DNA of 64,000 nucleotides from UBA5109 sp964606735 (GTDB lineage: Bacteria; Pseudomonadota; Gammaproteobacteria; Pseudomonadales; Pseudohongiellaceae), in NCBI GenBank assembly GCA_964606735.1, contig CAZSHI010000007.1, forward strand, positions 1 through 64,000, given 5' to 3'. The translations under genes were made by a program, and so were the position numbers. Of this stretch, positions 9,334 to 18,090 are shown one piece after another (position 1 is the stretch's first letter; each line of letters begins with the position of its first letter). A model generated the notes under the pieces. That model saw only the letters and a list, made by a program, of their open reading frames with translations, was not told the DNA's origin and did not search any database.

Positions 9334-10125
9334 TCAGGCTCCCAGTTGTTTTTCCTTGATTTCATCCAGCGTTTTACAGTCAATACATTTATTGGCTGTC
9401 GGGCGTGCTTCAAGACGGCGGATTCCGATTTCAATGCCACAGGAGTCGCAGTAGCCATAATCATCTTTAGCTATCAGCTCTATGGTGGAATCAATTTTCT
9501 TGATCAGGCGGCGTTCTCTGTCGCGGGTACGCAATTCAATGCTGAATTCTTCTTCCAGTGTTGCACGATCAGCAGGGTCAGGCGGGTTAGACGCTTCATC
9601 CTGCATATGATGAACCGTACGATCCACTTCTTCCATTAATTGATTGCGCCAGTTTTTCAGAATATTTTTAAAATGTTCGCGCTGAGCTTCATTCATGTAC
9701 TCTTCGCCGCGCTTGATTTTATAGGGTGTAAAATCAGCCACCTGAAGATGGGCATCCGGTCTGCTCATAGTCGGTTTTTTTACAGCGGGGCGTTTGGCAG
9801 CTGCTTTTTTGCGGGGCGGAGCTTTCTTTTTGGCTGCTGGTTTGGGCGCTGCTTTCTTAACCGGTTTTTTTTTCGGTGCTGGTGTTTTTTTGGCAGGTAC
9901 AGCTTTCTTTACTGCCTTTTTTTTCGGCGCTGCTTTTCTGGCAACCGCTTTTTTCTTGGCAGCTACTTTTTTCGCCGGGGCTTTTTTCTTGGGAGCCGCT
10001 TTTTTCGCCGGAGCCTTTTTAGCCTTGGTTTTGGCAGGCGCCTTTTTCACCGGGGCTTTCTTGGCTTTAACTTTTGCTTTTACTGCTTTCTTTTTTGCAG
10101 CAGCAGGTTTTTTCTTTGTCGCCAT
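9334..10125 (-). CDS. dksA: DksA with a long Lys/Ala/Pro-rich N-terminal tail
   Basis: RNA polymerase secondary-channel factor acting with ppGpp. Residues about 120-263 are a normal DksA: coiled coil with tip DPADRA (Asp183, Asp186, Ala188) and a four-Cys zinc finger (C226, C229, C247, C250). Residues 2-118 form a repetitive AAPKKKAPAKK-type tail like histone H1 or AlgP, absent from the 147-151 aa enterobacterial and Pseudomonas proteins. Could translation start at Met120? That codon has no ribosome site in front, and the lysine-rich frame is kept open for 118 codons, so the tail is probably real. gluQRS follows at 3 bp, as in Pseudomonas. Confidence 0.93.
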   Translation of the reverse strand: MATKKKPAAAKKKAVKAKVKAKKAPVKKAPAKTKAKKAPAKKAAPKKKAPAKKVAAKKKAVARKAAPKKKAVKKAVPAKKTPAPKKKPVKKAAPKPAAKKKAPPRKKAAAKRPAVKKPTMSRPDAHLQVADFTPYKIKRGEEYMNEAQREHFKNILKNWRNQLMEEVDRTVHHMQDEASNPPDPADRATLEEEFSIELRTRDRERRLIKKIDSTIELIAKDDYGYCDSCGIEIGIRRLEARPTANKCIDCKTLDEIKEKQLGA

Positions 10126-10289
10126 TTACTATCTCTCTACTGACTCGATGCTCATTTGAGAGTGATTATTCTCAACTCACCTTTAGTACAGTTATTTAGT
10201 CTGACTATCCCTCGGGGATAGAGAGCCAATGCTCGAAAGGGATGCATTCTACTGATTTATTCTGTATCGGGAAACTATTTCTCGTTAAT
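10126..10289. promoter_or_regulatory. dksA upstream region with two inverted repeats
   Basis: Contains a perfect 7-bp hairpin CTATCCC-TCG-GGGATAG (about 10204-10220) and a 6-bp repeat TTGAGA-N8-TCTCAA (10156-10175), both between the Rieske gene end and dksA. On the minus strand TAGAAT near 10250 is a plausible -10. The first hairpin lacks a U-tract on either strand, so I do not call it a terminator; both may lie in the dksA leader. Confidence 0.4.
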
Positions 10290-10631
10290 TTAATTCAGAC
10301 CTGATGCTTGCTCACCCAGGTATAAAATGCCATCAATAATTTCATGCTTGAGCGCTTGCAGGTATTGTCCCTGGCAGGGGCCCTGCAGGCATTCCCCATC
10401 CTCAATGGCAAATAGCGCACCGTGCGTAGAGCATTGAATGAGATCACCGGAATTGTTAAGAAATCGTCCCGGCTCCCAGTTCAGGGGAACATGGAGGTGA
10501 GGGCAGCGGTTTAGGTAGACGTAGAACCGATCATTTTTCCTGAGCGCAAATACATCATCCAGACCAGACACACTAAAAGAGCAGGCTTGTCCTTCTATCA
10601 GGCAGGAGACCTCGCACAGCTTGCTTAACAT
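10290..10631 (-). CDS. Small Rieske-type [2Fe-2S] ferredoxin
   Basis: 113 aa, single-domain Rieske protein resembling NirD or dioxygenase ferredoxins. The two cluster-binding motifs are visible as CPHLH (residues about 43-47) and CSTHG, with the usual spacing. No signal peptide or membrane segment, so it is cytoplasmic. Its ATG overlaps the stop of the upstream PLP-enzyme gene by 1 bp, so the pair is translationally coupled. The electron-transfer partner is not identifiable from the window. Confidence 0.85.
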   Translation of the reverse strand: MLSKLCEVSCLIEGQACSFSVSGLDDVFALRKNDRFYVYLNRCPHLHVPLNWEPGRFLNNSGDLIQCSTHGALFAIEDGECLQGPCQGQYLQALKHEIIDGILYLGEQASGLN

Positions 10632-11863
10632 CAGATTGACAAGGCTTGCTCAAAGTCTGTCAGCAAATCTTGCTGATCTTCTATTCCTACTGAAAATCTG
10701 ACCATGGAGTCCGCTACTCCCATGGAGGCTCTGCGTTGCGCACCCATTTCATGATAGATGGTATGTGCAACAGGGATGCCCAGCGTTCGGTTATCACCGA
10801 GATTACTGGAACTTACCACTAGCTCCAGACTGTTGAGAAAATCAAAACAGTCGATACTTTCATCCAGTTCAATACTGAAGATGGCCCCAAAATGCTGGAA
10901 TAATTGAGATGCACGCTGATGCTGGGGGTGAGTCGGCAGGCCTGGATAAAAAACGTTCCTAACCTTCGGGTGCTGCTCGCAGAACTCAGCCAGAACCAGT
11001 GCATTGTCACAGGCTTTGTGGATACGAAGACTGAGGGTATCTGAGCCAACCGATAAGTGGTGGGCCGCTTCCGGTGCCAGGGCAGCTCCAAAATCTCTCA
11101 AACCTTTTTTGCGGATCTGGGTTATTCCCCACTGAGCCGGTTCCTTGAGTTTGTAGTTCTCATAAATATTGGCGAAGCTACTCCAGTCAAACAAGCCGGT
11201 ATCGGTGACACTACCACCTAAGGCATTGCCATGCCCCCCGATATATTTGGTCAGAGAGTTGATAATCAGGCTGGCTTTGACACTTATCGGCTGAAACAGG
11301 CAGGGCGAAGTCATCGTGTTATCAACAAAATAAATGAGGCCGAGGTGTTCACAGAGTTCGCCGATAGCCGCCAGGTCAGCAACATGGGTTACCGGATTGG
11401 CAATGGTTTCAACAAACACCAGGCGGGTATTGTCCTGAATGGCATTTTCAACCTGAGTGACATCGGTGGCATCAACAAAACTGACTTCGATACCCAGTGT
11501 AGCCAGGGTATTGAACAGGCTATTGGTATTGCCGAACAGGTAGGCACTGGAAACAATATGATCTCCGGCGCGCAGGAGTGCCAGCAGGGTAGAGCCAATC
11601 GCCGCCATGCCAGTTGCAAATATGATACTGGCCAGGCCATTTTCCATCAGGCTGATTTTATGGGCGAGTGCTTCAACCGTGGGATTGCTCTGTCTGCCAT
11701 AGGCATAACCGCTGCGCTTGTTCTGAAAAACATCTGCCAGTTCACGGGCATCTTCATAGCCAAAGGCAACCGAGGGGTGTATCGCTTTATGCAATACCCC
11801 GTGTTCTGGTTTGCCCGCACGATCCGCGTGCAAAATGGTGCTGGAAAAGCCTTTTTTCTTCAT
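10631..11863 (-). CDS. Cystathionine gamma-synthase family PLP enzyme
   Basis: 410 aa member of the Cys/Met metabolism PLP family (cystathionine synthases and lyases, O-acylhomoserine sulfhydrylases). Visible: YGRQSNPT, the ATGMAAIG phosphate-binding turn, VDNTMTSP, and the PLP lysine in SLTKYIGGHG. The start is ATG 11863 with AGGA about 8 nt upstream; an upstream in-frame TTG (11881) is less likely. The exact substrate cannot be assigned by sequence alone. It is coupled to a Rieske ferredoxin and divergent from nsrR, with an NsrR-type operator between the two, so nitric-oxide control is possible. Confidence 0.82.
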   Translation of the reverse strand: MKKKGFSSTILHADRAGKPEHGVLHKAIHPSVAFGYEDARELADVFQNKRSGYAYGRQSNPTVEALAHKISLMENGLASIIFATGMAAIGSTLLALLRAGDHIVSSAYLFGNTNSLFNTLATLGIEVSFVDATDVTQVENAIQDNTRLVFVETIANPVTHVADLAAIGELCEHLGLIYFVDNTMTSPCLFQPISVKASLIINSLTKYIGGHGNALGGSVTDTGLFDWSSFANIYENYKLKEPAQWGITQIRKKGLRDFGAALAPEAAHHLSVGSDTLSLRIHKACDNALVLAEFCEQHPKVRNVFYPGLPTHPQHQRASQLFQHFGAIFSIELDESIDCFDFLNSLELVVSSSNLGDNRTLGIPVAHTIYHEMGAQRRASMGVADSMVRFSVGIEDQQDLLTDFEQALSI

Positions 11864-11982
11864 GGCTATGATCCTGGCCAATTGGAGGGCGGATGATACT
11901 CCTATTTCCGGTGGTATTGAAGGCGCAGGCCCATGAAGCCGGCTGGATACAAGCCACTATGGCGACAAAGGCGCAGGCATTA

Positions 11983-12005
11983 AAAATGTATAAACCATAC
12001 ATCTT
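11983..12005. promoter_or_regulatory. NsrR-type operator
   Basis: An 11-1-11 inverted repeat, AAAATGTATAA-A-CCATACATCTT, fits the NsrR consensus built on AAGATGYATTT arms. Arms match best in the core ATGTAT/ATACAT. It lies 45 bp upstream of the nsrR start and 120 bp upstream of the divergent PLP-enzyme gene. A TATGAT -10-like box follows at 12010, so bound NsrR would occlude its own promoter. Confidence 0.65.
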
Positions 12006-12049
12006 TTGCTATGATGAGCAGACACTACTCAATTGTCGGATTTTGGCTT

Positions 12050-12481
12050 ATGCAGTTATCTAGATTCACGGACTACAGCTTGCGGGTCTTGCTTTATCTG
12101 GCCATCAACCACAGCAAAAGGGCGACCCTGCACGAGATAGCAGACTTTTATCCCTTGTCACTTGAACACCTGCGTAAGGTTGTTCATGCCCTGGCTAAAT
12201 CCGGTTACCTGAGAACCTTTCGTGGCAAATTCGGTGGTATTGAACTTGCCTTAGAAGCTCGAGACATTCGCATTGGTGATGTGGTCAGGAAATTTGAAGG
12301 GCAGCAAGCACTGCTTGATTGTGCCGAGCTTGCCTGCAGGCTGAATCCTGCCTGTACACTGAAAGCTGTGCTCAAAGAAGGACAGGATGCTTTTTTCTCA
12401 AGCCTGAATGACTATTCGCTGGCCGATCTGGTAGGAACTAGAACGGATATGGTGCGCTTGCTGTTTAACGAAGTGGCCTGA
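12050..12481 (+). CDS. nsrR: Nitric oxide-sensing Rrf2 repressor NsrR
   Basis: 143 aa Rrf2-family regulator; the start is ATG 12050 (MQLSRFTDYSLRVLLYL, the canonical NsrR N-terminus), not the upstream in-frame codon at 12011. Winged-helix residues are followed by the three Fe-S cysteines spaced C-x4-C-x5-C (CAELACRLNPAC), the NsrR pattern; IscR spacing differs. NO destroys the cluster and releases repression. The gene is monocistronic and autoregulated if the upstream operator is real. No hmp, norV or nor genes are visible nearby, so its main targets lie elsewhere. Confidence 0.9.
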   Translation: MQLSRFTDYSLRVLLYLAINHSKRATLHEIADFYPLSLEHLRKVVHALAKSGYLRTFRGKFGGIELALEARDIRIGDVVRKFEGQQALLDCAELACRLNPACTLKAVLKEGQDAFFSSLNDYSLADLVGTRTDMVRLLFNEVA

Positions 12482-12483
12482 AA

Positions 12484-12515
12484 AAGCAGGGCTGTAGTGA
12501 ATAACAGCCCTGCTT
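12484..12515 (-). terminator. Terminator between nsrR and the sulfite-oxidase-like gene
   Basis: A 12-bp stem, AAGCAGGGCTGT with its exact complement and an 8-nt loop. On the minus strand it is followed by five T, so it is a good terminator for the leftward sulfite-oxidase-like gene. It can also fold on the plus strand just after the nsrR stop, where the U-tract is weak. Confidence 0.8.
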
Positions 12516-12545
12516 GTGAAGCAAGTTGGCTCAACACGGTGTGTA

Positions 12546-13718
12546 TCAGGAGATGGTAAGGGTCCTGGTGAATTGCCCGTAATTTTCCCAGCGGGAAATT
12601 TTTTCCGGTAAATCCTCAGGGCTTGCCTGAACCTGACCGTTCACATCGGTAACACGGGATACAATTTCATGATCTCCCGGGCTGGCATTTTCCCAGACAA
12701 AGTTGAAAAACTTCCACGAGTAACGAGTGGAGCCGGGTAAAATCTGTGCTTCTTGCCAGGGGCCATTATCAATTTTGACTTCTACGCTGCGAATTGCGGT
12801 GCCGTCATTGAGCACAAAACCGGTAATGTTGTGTCGGTTACCCTGACGCGTCACGCGTGTGATTGCCGATTTAAGCTGGATACGGGTTACTAGCCGTTCT
12901 TCCCAGCGCATCTGACCACCAATATCACGACGACTCAGGGTGACATAGTCACGCGCCATGTATTTACCAGCAAAGCGACGATCCTGGACATGAATCTGTT
13001 CGAGCCATTTGACATTGGCCACACCGTACCAGCCCGGCTTCAGTAATCTGACCGGAAAGCCGTGATATACCGGCAGGGCTTCACCGTTCATTTCGTAGGC
13101 AATCATCACATCATCATGCATGGCTTCATTGTAGTGAAGGGCCCGGGCAAAGCTCTGCTCGACCTGCGTTTCACGGATAGTTTCCATGCCCACGTCGGCA
13201 CCATAGAAAACAATTTCAGTGCCGCCATTCTGGACGCCAGCATCTCTGAGTACATCACGAAGCCTGCAACCTCCCCATAGCGCATTGCCGATCAGGCCAT
13301 GATAGATGCCCTGGTTGTTGCCGCCGCATTCAAAAGCCGCGGCAATTTCAACTTTGGGGTAACGTCTCAGGTCTGCCATGCTCAGAGTGATTGGGTTATC
13401 AACCATGCCGGTTATGCGGATTCGGTGGTTATTGGCATTCAGTTGAGGCTGGCCATAATGCTGAACGACATAAAACTGGTCTTCATTGCGGGAATAAAAA
13501 TCGTCAATATTCTGGGTGTTCTGAAAGAATACACCCCCACCAACCTTGGGAGGGCCAGTAAAATCCGGTGGCATATCGGTAAAGGGAACCACTTCTTCAC
13601 CCTGCGCGAGTGCACTTTGAGACAGGAATGGTACCGAACCGGTCATGGCAAAACCGCCCATGAGCATTCCGCCTTTGAGTAAATCTCTTTTGCTCTTATC
13701 TTGTTCTTGTTCTGACAT
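12546..13718 (-). CDS. Periplasmic molybdopterin sulfite-oxidase family protein
   Basis: 390 aa; SoxC/SorA-like member of the sulfite oxidase family. Start ATG 13718 with GGAGGGG 5 nt upstream. N-terminus SKRDLLKGG followed by a hydrophobic stretch is a Tat-type signal with Lys-Arg instead of Arg-Arg. The Mo-binding Cys lies in AFECGGNNQG (about residue 131); the HGFPVRLLKPGWYGVANVKWL segment and the C-terminal dimerisation domain are typical. No cytochrome partner (SorB/SoxD) is next to it, so its electron acceptor is unknown. It could oxidise sulfite or a related S-oxide; the substrate is not settled by sequence. Apparently monocistronic. Confidence 0.8.
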   Translation of the reverse strand: MSEQEQDKSKRDLLKGGMLMGGFAMTGSVPFLSQSALAQGEEVVPFTDMPPDFTGPPKVGGGVFFQNTQNIDDFYSRNEDQFYVVQHYGQPQLNANNHRIRITGMVDNPITLSMADLRRYPKVEIAAAFECGGNNQGIYHGLIGNALWGGCRLRDVLRDAGVQNGGTEIVFYGADVGMETIRETQVEQSFARALHYNEAMHDDVMIAYEMNGEALPVYHGFPVRLLKPGWYGVANVKWLEQIHVQDRRFAGKYMARDYVTLSRRDIGGQMRWEERLVTRIQLKSAITRVTRQGNRHNITGFVLNDGTAIRSVEVKIDNGPWQEAQILPGSTRYSWKFFNFVWENASPGDHEIVSRVTDVNGQVQASPEDLPEKISRWENYGQFTRTLTIS

Positions 13719-13783
13719 ATGCCCCTCCACTGATTTGAACGATGATTATTTAGCCGGGGGCAGGGGCTGTCAAGGGAGAAGAT

Positions 13784-15103
13784 TCAGGGCAAGCTGTTTG
13801 CCTGAAATACCGGCAGTTCATCAATCTCTTGTTCAATATCGCTTATACGCAAGTCATAAGCTTCTGAATTGCGGCTGCCATAACGGCGAATAAACTCCTC
13901 CTCACTGATACCGTCCGGCCTGCCCACCGGCGGCATAAAGGAATCTTCGCGTTCTACTGCAGCAAAAAATCGCTGCAGATTTTCGGCAGCAGATTCACTG
14001 GCATTACTCAGTATGCCAAGTCGGGTACCTACCCGGTTGGCGGTCATGTCACTGAAGCTAAAGCCAGAACTTGTTCGGCTGTCCTGCACCTCTTTATAGA
14101 CCGCCAGGATATCGGCAAGGTCATTGTCGGCATAAGCAGCAATGGCTGCTGAAGCAATCAGGTGCCTGGGAAGGTCATCACGTGACTCCAGTGTGATTCT
14201 CAGTTGTCGGGCCTGGTCCAGTTCGGTAGACAGAGGCCCCAGCAGGTCTGCCAGTTCCAGTTCACTGAGCACGTAAGCACTGAGAACAGTGAAGATGGCA
14301 CGATTTTCTTCCTGTGGGTTGCCTGGCGTAACCAAGGCATGAGAGAACAGCGGCGCCAACAGTTCTATGAGGCTGGCAGAGCGACGATTACCGGGTATGT
14401 CTGTCAGGATTTCCTGCAGTCTGCGCTGATAGCTGAGCAGCTGTTCTGCCGTCTGCGGATCAATTAATAACTGTCGGACGAGGCCTTGCAGGCTGAGCAG
14501 GCTTTCGGATTCCCAGTTCAGGCCAAACTCGATGTGCTGGTCAGCAATCCTGATACTGTTAATGGATGCCAGGACAGCCGAGGCAAGCTGGAAATTGGGG
14601 TATGTACTTAAGGCAGACCTGAGCTTATCCAGCAGGGTTTGAACGATGAAAGCCGGAATTTCATGGCTAGAAAGTTGCAGCCCTGTGAGCATAAGCTGCT
14701 CGCCATCCACGACAAAGCGGGCAGAAAAGTTCAGGTAGTTGCCGAATATACTTGGCTTTAAAGCCACACTACCGTGTAGAGTCGCCAGTTCGCTCTGAAA
14801 GGCCAGTTCGGCTCCCAGGCCCTCGATCCATTCGTTGTCAGTATTTATCACCTGTCGGATGAGATAAGTGAGCAGGGCATTGCTTTCTTGTTCATTTAGT
14901 TCTATCAGCAAGCTATCGCTTCCACCGAGCAAGCCGGGTCCATTATTGAGGACAATTCCCTGAATATCTTCCAGCTGTTGGCGGGAAAGTTGCGTGTTCA
15001 GTGCAGTTATGGGCTGCTCTTCCAGCAGGATGAACAGCATCAAAAAGGGCAGGCTGAGAATGAAAAGCCCAGATACACCGAGTAAATAAGAAAAAAACCT
15101 CAT
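13784..15103 (-). CDS. Unrecognised membrane-anchored protein, 439 aa
   Basis: I do not recognise a family. One hydrophobic segment at residues 5-27 acts as an uncleaved anchor or signal; the rest is hydrophilic and probably periplasmic, rich in Leu, Ser and Glu with mixed alpha/beta character early on and helical later. No Cys-rich or catalytic motif is visible. A TATACT -10-like box lies only some 10 bp before the ATG, so the leader would be very short. It stands alone between the sulfite-oxidase-like gene and a divergent lipoprotein gene. Confidence 0.75.
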   Translation of the reverse strand: MRFFSYLLGVSGLFILSLPFLMLFILLEEQPITALNTQLSRQQLEDIQGIVLNNGPGLLGGSDSLLIELNEQESNALLTYLIRQVINTDNEWIEGLGAELAFQSELATLHGSVALKPSIFGNYLNFSARFVVDGEQLMLTGLQLSSHEIPAFIVQTLLDKLRSALSTYPNFQLASAVLASINSIRIADQHIEFGLNWESESLLSLQGLVRQLLIDPQTAEQLLSYQRRLQEILTDIPGNRRSASLIELLAPLFSHALVTPGNPQEENRAIFTVLSAYVLSELELADLLGPLSTELDQARQLRITLESRDDLPRHLIASAAIAAYADNDLADILAVYKEVQDSRTSSGFSFSDMTANRVGTRLGILSNASESAAENLQRFFAAVEREDSFMPPVGRPDGISEEEFIRRYGSRNSEAYDLRISDIEQEIDELPVFQANSLP

Positions 15104-15216
15104 CCAAACAGTATACTTAGCTGCTTACACCGTGGGTAGTTGTCAGTTTAAAGTTTATTACAAGGCCAGTATTTGCGGTATCATTCGCCCCTCATTGCAA
15201 AAACAGTTCGGAACTC

Positions 15217-15828
15217 ATGAAGAGCATCAAACAAAGCTTAAAACTTCTACTTATCGGATTTGTCGTGTTTTTAGTCGCCTGTGCCACCGAAAATGTGCCT
15301 TCGCAGGCGCAGATTGAGGAAGAACAGGCTATGCGGCAGGCGCAAGAGGCGGCTGAAGCACAGCGTATTGAAAGGCAGCAGGCTGAAGAACTGGCACGGC
15401 AGGAAGCATTGGAGGCACAACGTCAGGCTGAGGAAGCTCGCCAGGCAGCAAGACAACGGGAACTGGAAGACCAGGAAGCCAGACGACTTGCCGAAGAAGC
15501 CCGACTGGCAGCACAGCGTGAAGCCGAAGCCTTGCGGGCGGCTCAGGAGCTTGCCCGGCAGCAGGCGCGTGTGGAAGAACTAAGAGCCAGAGTCGCTGAA
15601 GTCAATGCGCAAACACAGGCAATGCGCAGTGCCAATACAGTGCTTAACGATGCACTGCTCGCAGCTGAAGCCCTCAGCGATGCACTGGATGAAGAAAGTG
15701 AAAAGTTCAGTGCAATGGATGAAGAAACTGCCGAATTGAGCGTTGAGGTCGATGAAGAAAGGCTACAAAGGCTCAGCGAGGAATTGCAGCGTTTACAGGC
15801 TGAAGCGGCGAGGCTGCAAGCACAATAA
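15217..15828 (+). CDS. Coiled-coil lipoprotein
   Basis: 203 aa. Signal peptide with lipobox LVAC (Cys about residue 22), then a long, nearly uninterrupted Ala/Glu/Arg/Gln-rich heptad region (residues 30-120) that must form an extended alpha-helical coiled coil, and a shorter acidic helical tail to 203. The composition resembles TolA or Lpp-like spacers, but there is no TolA C-domain and no terminal Lys. Likely tethered to a membrane and spanning part of the periplasm; function unknown. Divergent from the 439-aa gene. Confidence 0.8.
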   Translation: MKSIKQSLKLLLIGFVVFLVACATENVPSQAQIEEEQAMRQAQEAAEAQRIERQQAEELARQEALEAQRQAEEARQAARQRELEDQEARRLAEEARLAAQREAEALRAAQELARQQARVEELRARVAEVNAQTQAMRSANTVLNDALLAAEALSDALDEESEKFSAMDEETAELSVEVDEERLQRLSEELQRLQAEAARLQAQ

Positions 15829-15933
15829 TCCCCCGTTCTTAACTTTGTTTGTGAACAGCGTTGTGGTAAAGTGCGCGGGTTTTTTTAACTCAATTTATTA
15901 ACTCATTAAACTCATGCAAACGGAGAAAACCGG

Positions 15934-18066
15934 ATGACAATTGCGTTGATTTTTATCCTCTCCCTGTTGGGCCTGGCTATTGCCTTTTATTATATGAAAA
16001 AGGTGACATCCATCCCGGTCGATTTGGGCCTGAATCAGGAAGAAGGTGAGCGTCTGAAAACCATTCATGGTGCTATCGCTGAAGGGGCTATGGCCTTCTT
16101 GAAACAGGAATACAAATACCTGGGCGTGTTCATGATTGCCTTTGCGGTGGTCATTGCTGTGCTGATCGATGATACCCACACTGAAGGTGTCAGAGAGGGG
16201 ATCTACACAGCCATCGCTTTTCTATTCGGCGCCTTGATTTCCATTGTATCCGGTTACATCGGTATGAAAGTGGCAACTGCCGGTAACGCCCGTACCACCG
16301 TTTCAGCCCGTAACAACATAGCTGATGCTTTTGTGGTAGCGATGAACTCCGGGGCGGTCATGGGTTTTGCTCTGGTCGGTCTGGCGACACTGGGTCTGAT
16401 GATCATTTACCTGGTCATGCAGGCACTGTTGCCCGATGTTGAGAACAATGTACTGATGGAAGTGATTGCCGGTTTTGGATTGGGTGGTTCGTCAATCGCT
16501 CTGTTTGCCCGTGTTGGGGGCGGTATTTTTACCAAAGCCGCCGACGTCGGAGCAGACTTGGTGGGTAAGGTTGAAAAGGGCATTCCGGAAGATGATCCAC
16601 GCAATCCGGCTGTGATTGCCGATAACGTCGGTGATAATGTCGGTGACGTTGCTGGGATGGGAGCTGACCTGTTTGGCTCCTGTGCAGAAAGTACCTGTGC
16701 TGCCCTAGTGATTTCAGCAATTGCCTTTTCGGCTGATCTCAATGCCATGCTTTACCCGATCATGATTTCAGCAGTTGGCATTCCTGTCAGTCTGGTGACT
16801 AAGATGCTGGTAAGGGTTCACACCGAAGAACAAGTAGCACCGGCCCTAAAGAAATTGCTGATTATTTCCTCAGTACTGATGGCTGTGGTCATCTTCTTCT
16901 TTACCAGCTGGATGATTCCTGAAGAGTTTGTCATCAATGGTGAAGCTTATTCTGATATGGGCGTCTACTGGTGTTTCCTGTCTGGTTTGATTGCTGGACT
17001 TGCTGTTGGTCTGTTGACTGAGTATTACACATCAGACATGTACAAGCCGGTTCAGGATGTTGCCAAATCCTGTGAAACAGGCGCTGCGACCAATATCATA
17101 TTTGGGCTGGCCCTGGGGTATAAATCGACCGTTCTGCCCTATCTGGCGATTGCGATTTCAATTTTTATTTCCTGGGAGCTCGCTGGCATGTACGGTATTG
17201 CCATCGCCTCACTGGGTATGCTGGGAACACTGGCAATTGCGCTGACCATTGATGCCTATGGTCCGGTTGCTGATAACGCCGGTGGTATTGCCGAAATGGT
17301 TGGTCTGGACAAGGAAGTACGCCGTCGCACCGATATCTTGGATTCCGCCGGTAACACCACGGCAGCGATCGGTAAAGGTTTTGCGATTGGCGCCGCTATC
17401 CTGACCTCGCTGGCTCTGTTTTCGGCTTTCCTGACGCACTCGGAAAATCTCATGCGTGAAAACATGGGTGAGAATTTCAGTCTGATTTCCTCCATTACTT
17501 TGCTGGATCCAGTAGTATTCACCAGCCTGTTTGTCGGTGCCGTATTACCCTTCCTGTTCACCGCCATGACCATGCAGTCAGTCGGTGCTGCAGCTTTCGA
17601 CATGATTGAAGAAGTGCGCCGTCAGTTTCGTGAAATTCCCGGCATCATGGAAGGGCAGGGACGTCCGCAATATGGTCAGTGTGTGGCTATATCCACCAAG
17701 GCCGCGCTGCGAGAAATGATCGCCCCTGGAGTGCTGATTATGGGAACTCCTCTGGTGGTTGGCTTTCTGTTCGGGGTGCCTGCAGTTGCGGGTATTTTGG
17801 CAGGCTCACTGGTCGCTGGTGGCGTGCTGGCCATCGCCTCTTCCAACAGTGGTGGTGCCTGGGATAATGCCAAGAAATACATCGAGGCTGGCAATCTGGG
17901 CGGCAAAGGCTCTGATGCCCATAAAGCTGCCGTTATCGGTGATACCGTCGGTGACCCGCTCAAAGACACCTCAGGTCCTTCACTGAATATCCTGATTAAA
18001 CTGTCCGCTATTCTGAGTCTGGTGTTTGCCCCGTTCTTTGTGAACTATGGTGGCATCTTACTGTAA
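15934..18066 (+). CDS. hppA: K+-dependent membrane-bound pyrophosphatase
   Basis: 710 aa integral membrane pump that couples PPi hydrolysis to export of H+ and/or Na+. Motifs: DVGADLVGKVE, the acidic DNVGDNVGD metal-PPi site and the C-terminal GDTVGDPLKDTSGPS. The GNTTAAIGKG segment carries Ala where K+-independent enzymes have Lys (GNTTKAITKG), so this is the K+-dependent subtype. Ion specificity cannot be fixed by eye because both H+- and Na+-pumping enzymes fall in that group. SD CGGAG precedes the ATG; a strong terminator follows. Together with NhaC and CaCA genes nearby it suggests attention to Na+/H+ balance. Confidence 0.96.
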   Translation: MTIALIFILSLLGLAIAFYYMKKVTSIPVDLGLNQEEGERLKTIHGAIAEGAMAFLKQEYKYLGVFMIAFAVVIAVLIDDTHTEGVREGIYTAIAFLFGALISIVSGYIGMKVATAGNARTTVSARNNIADAFVVAMNSGAVMGFALVGLATLGLMIIYLVMQALLPDVENNVLMEVIAGFGLGGSSIALFARVGGGIFTKAADVGADLVGKVEKGIPEDDPRNPAVIADNVGDNVGDVAGMGADLFGSCAESTCAALVISAIAFSADLNAMLYPIMISAVGIPVSLVTKMLVRVHTEEQVAPALKKLLIISSVLMAVVIFFFTSWMIPEEFVINGEAYSDMGVYWCFLSGLIAGLAVGLLTEYYTSDMYKPVQDVAKSCETGAATNIIFGLALGYKSTVLPYLAIAISIFISWELAGMYGIAIASLGMLGTLAIALTIDAYGPVADNAGGIAEMVGLDKEVRRRTDILDSAGNTTAAIGKGFAIGAAILTSLALFSAFLTHSENLMRENMGENFSLISSITLLDPVVFTSLFVGAVLPFLFTAMTMQSVGAAAFDMIEEVRRQFREIPGIMEGQGRPQYGQCVAISTKAALREMIAPGVLIMGTPLVVGFLFGVPAVAGILAGSLVAGGVLAIASSNSGGAWDNAKKYIEAGNLGGKGSDAHKAAVIGDTVGDPLKDTSGPSLNILIKLSAILSLVFAPFFVNYGGILL

Positions 18067-18090
18067 TTGCTAGACAGCATAGCTGTATCA

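Noticed and set aside
9640..10159. Long plus-strand ORFs rich in Phe, Ala and Gly opposite dksA
   Set aside because: They are the complement of the Lys/Ala/Pro repeat; no ribosome site, and codon pattern is the mirror of dksA.
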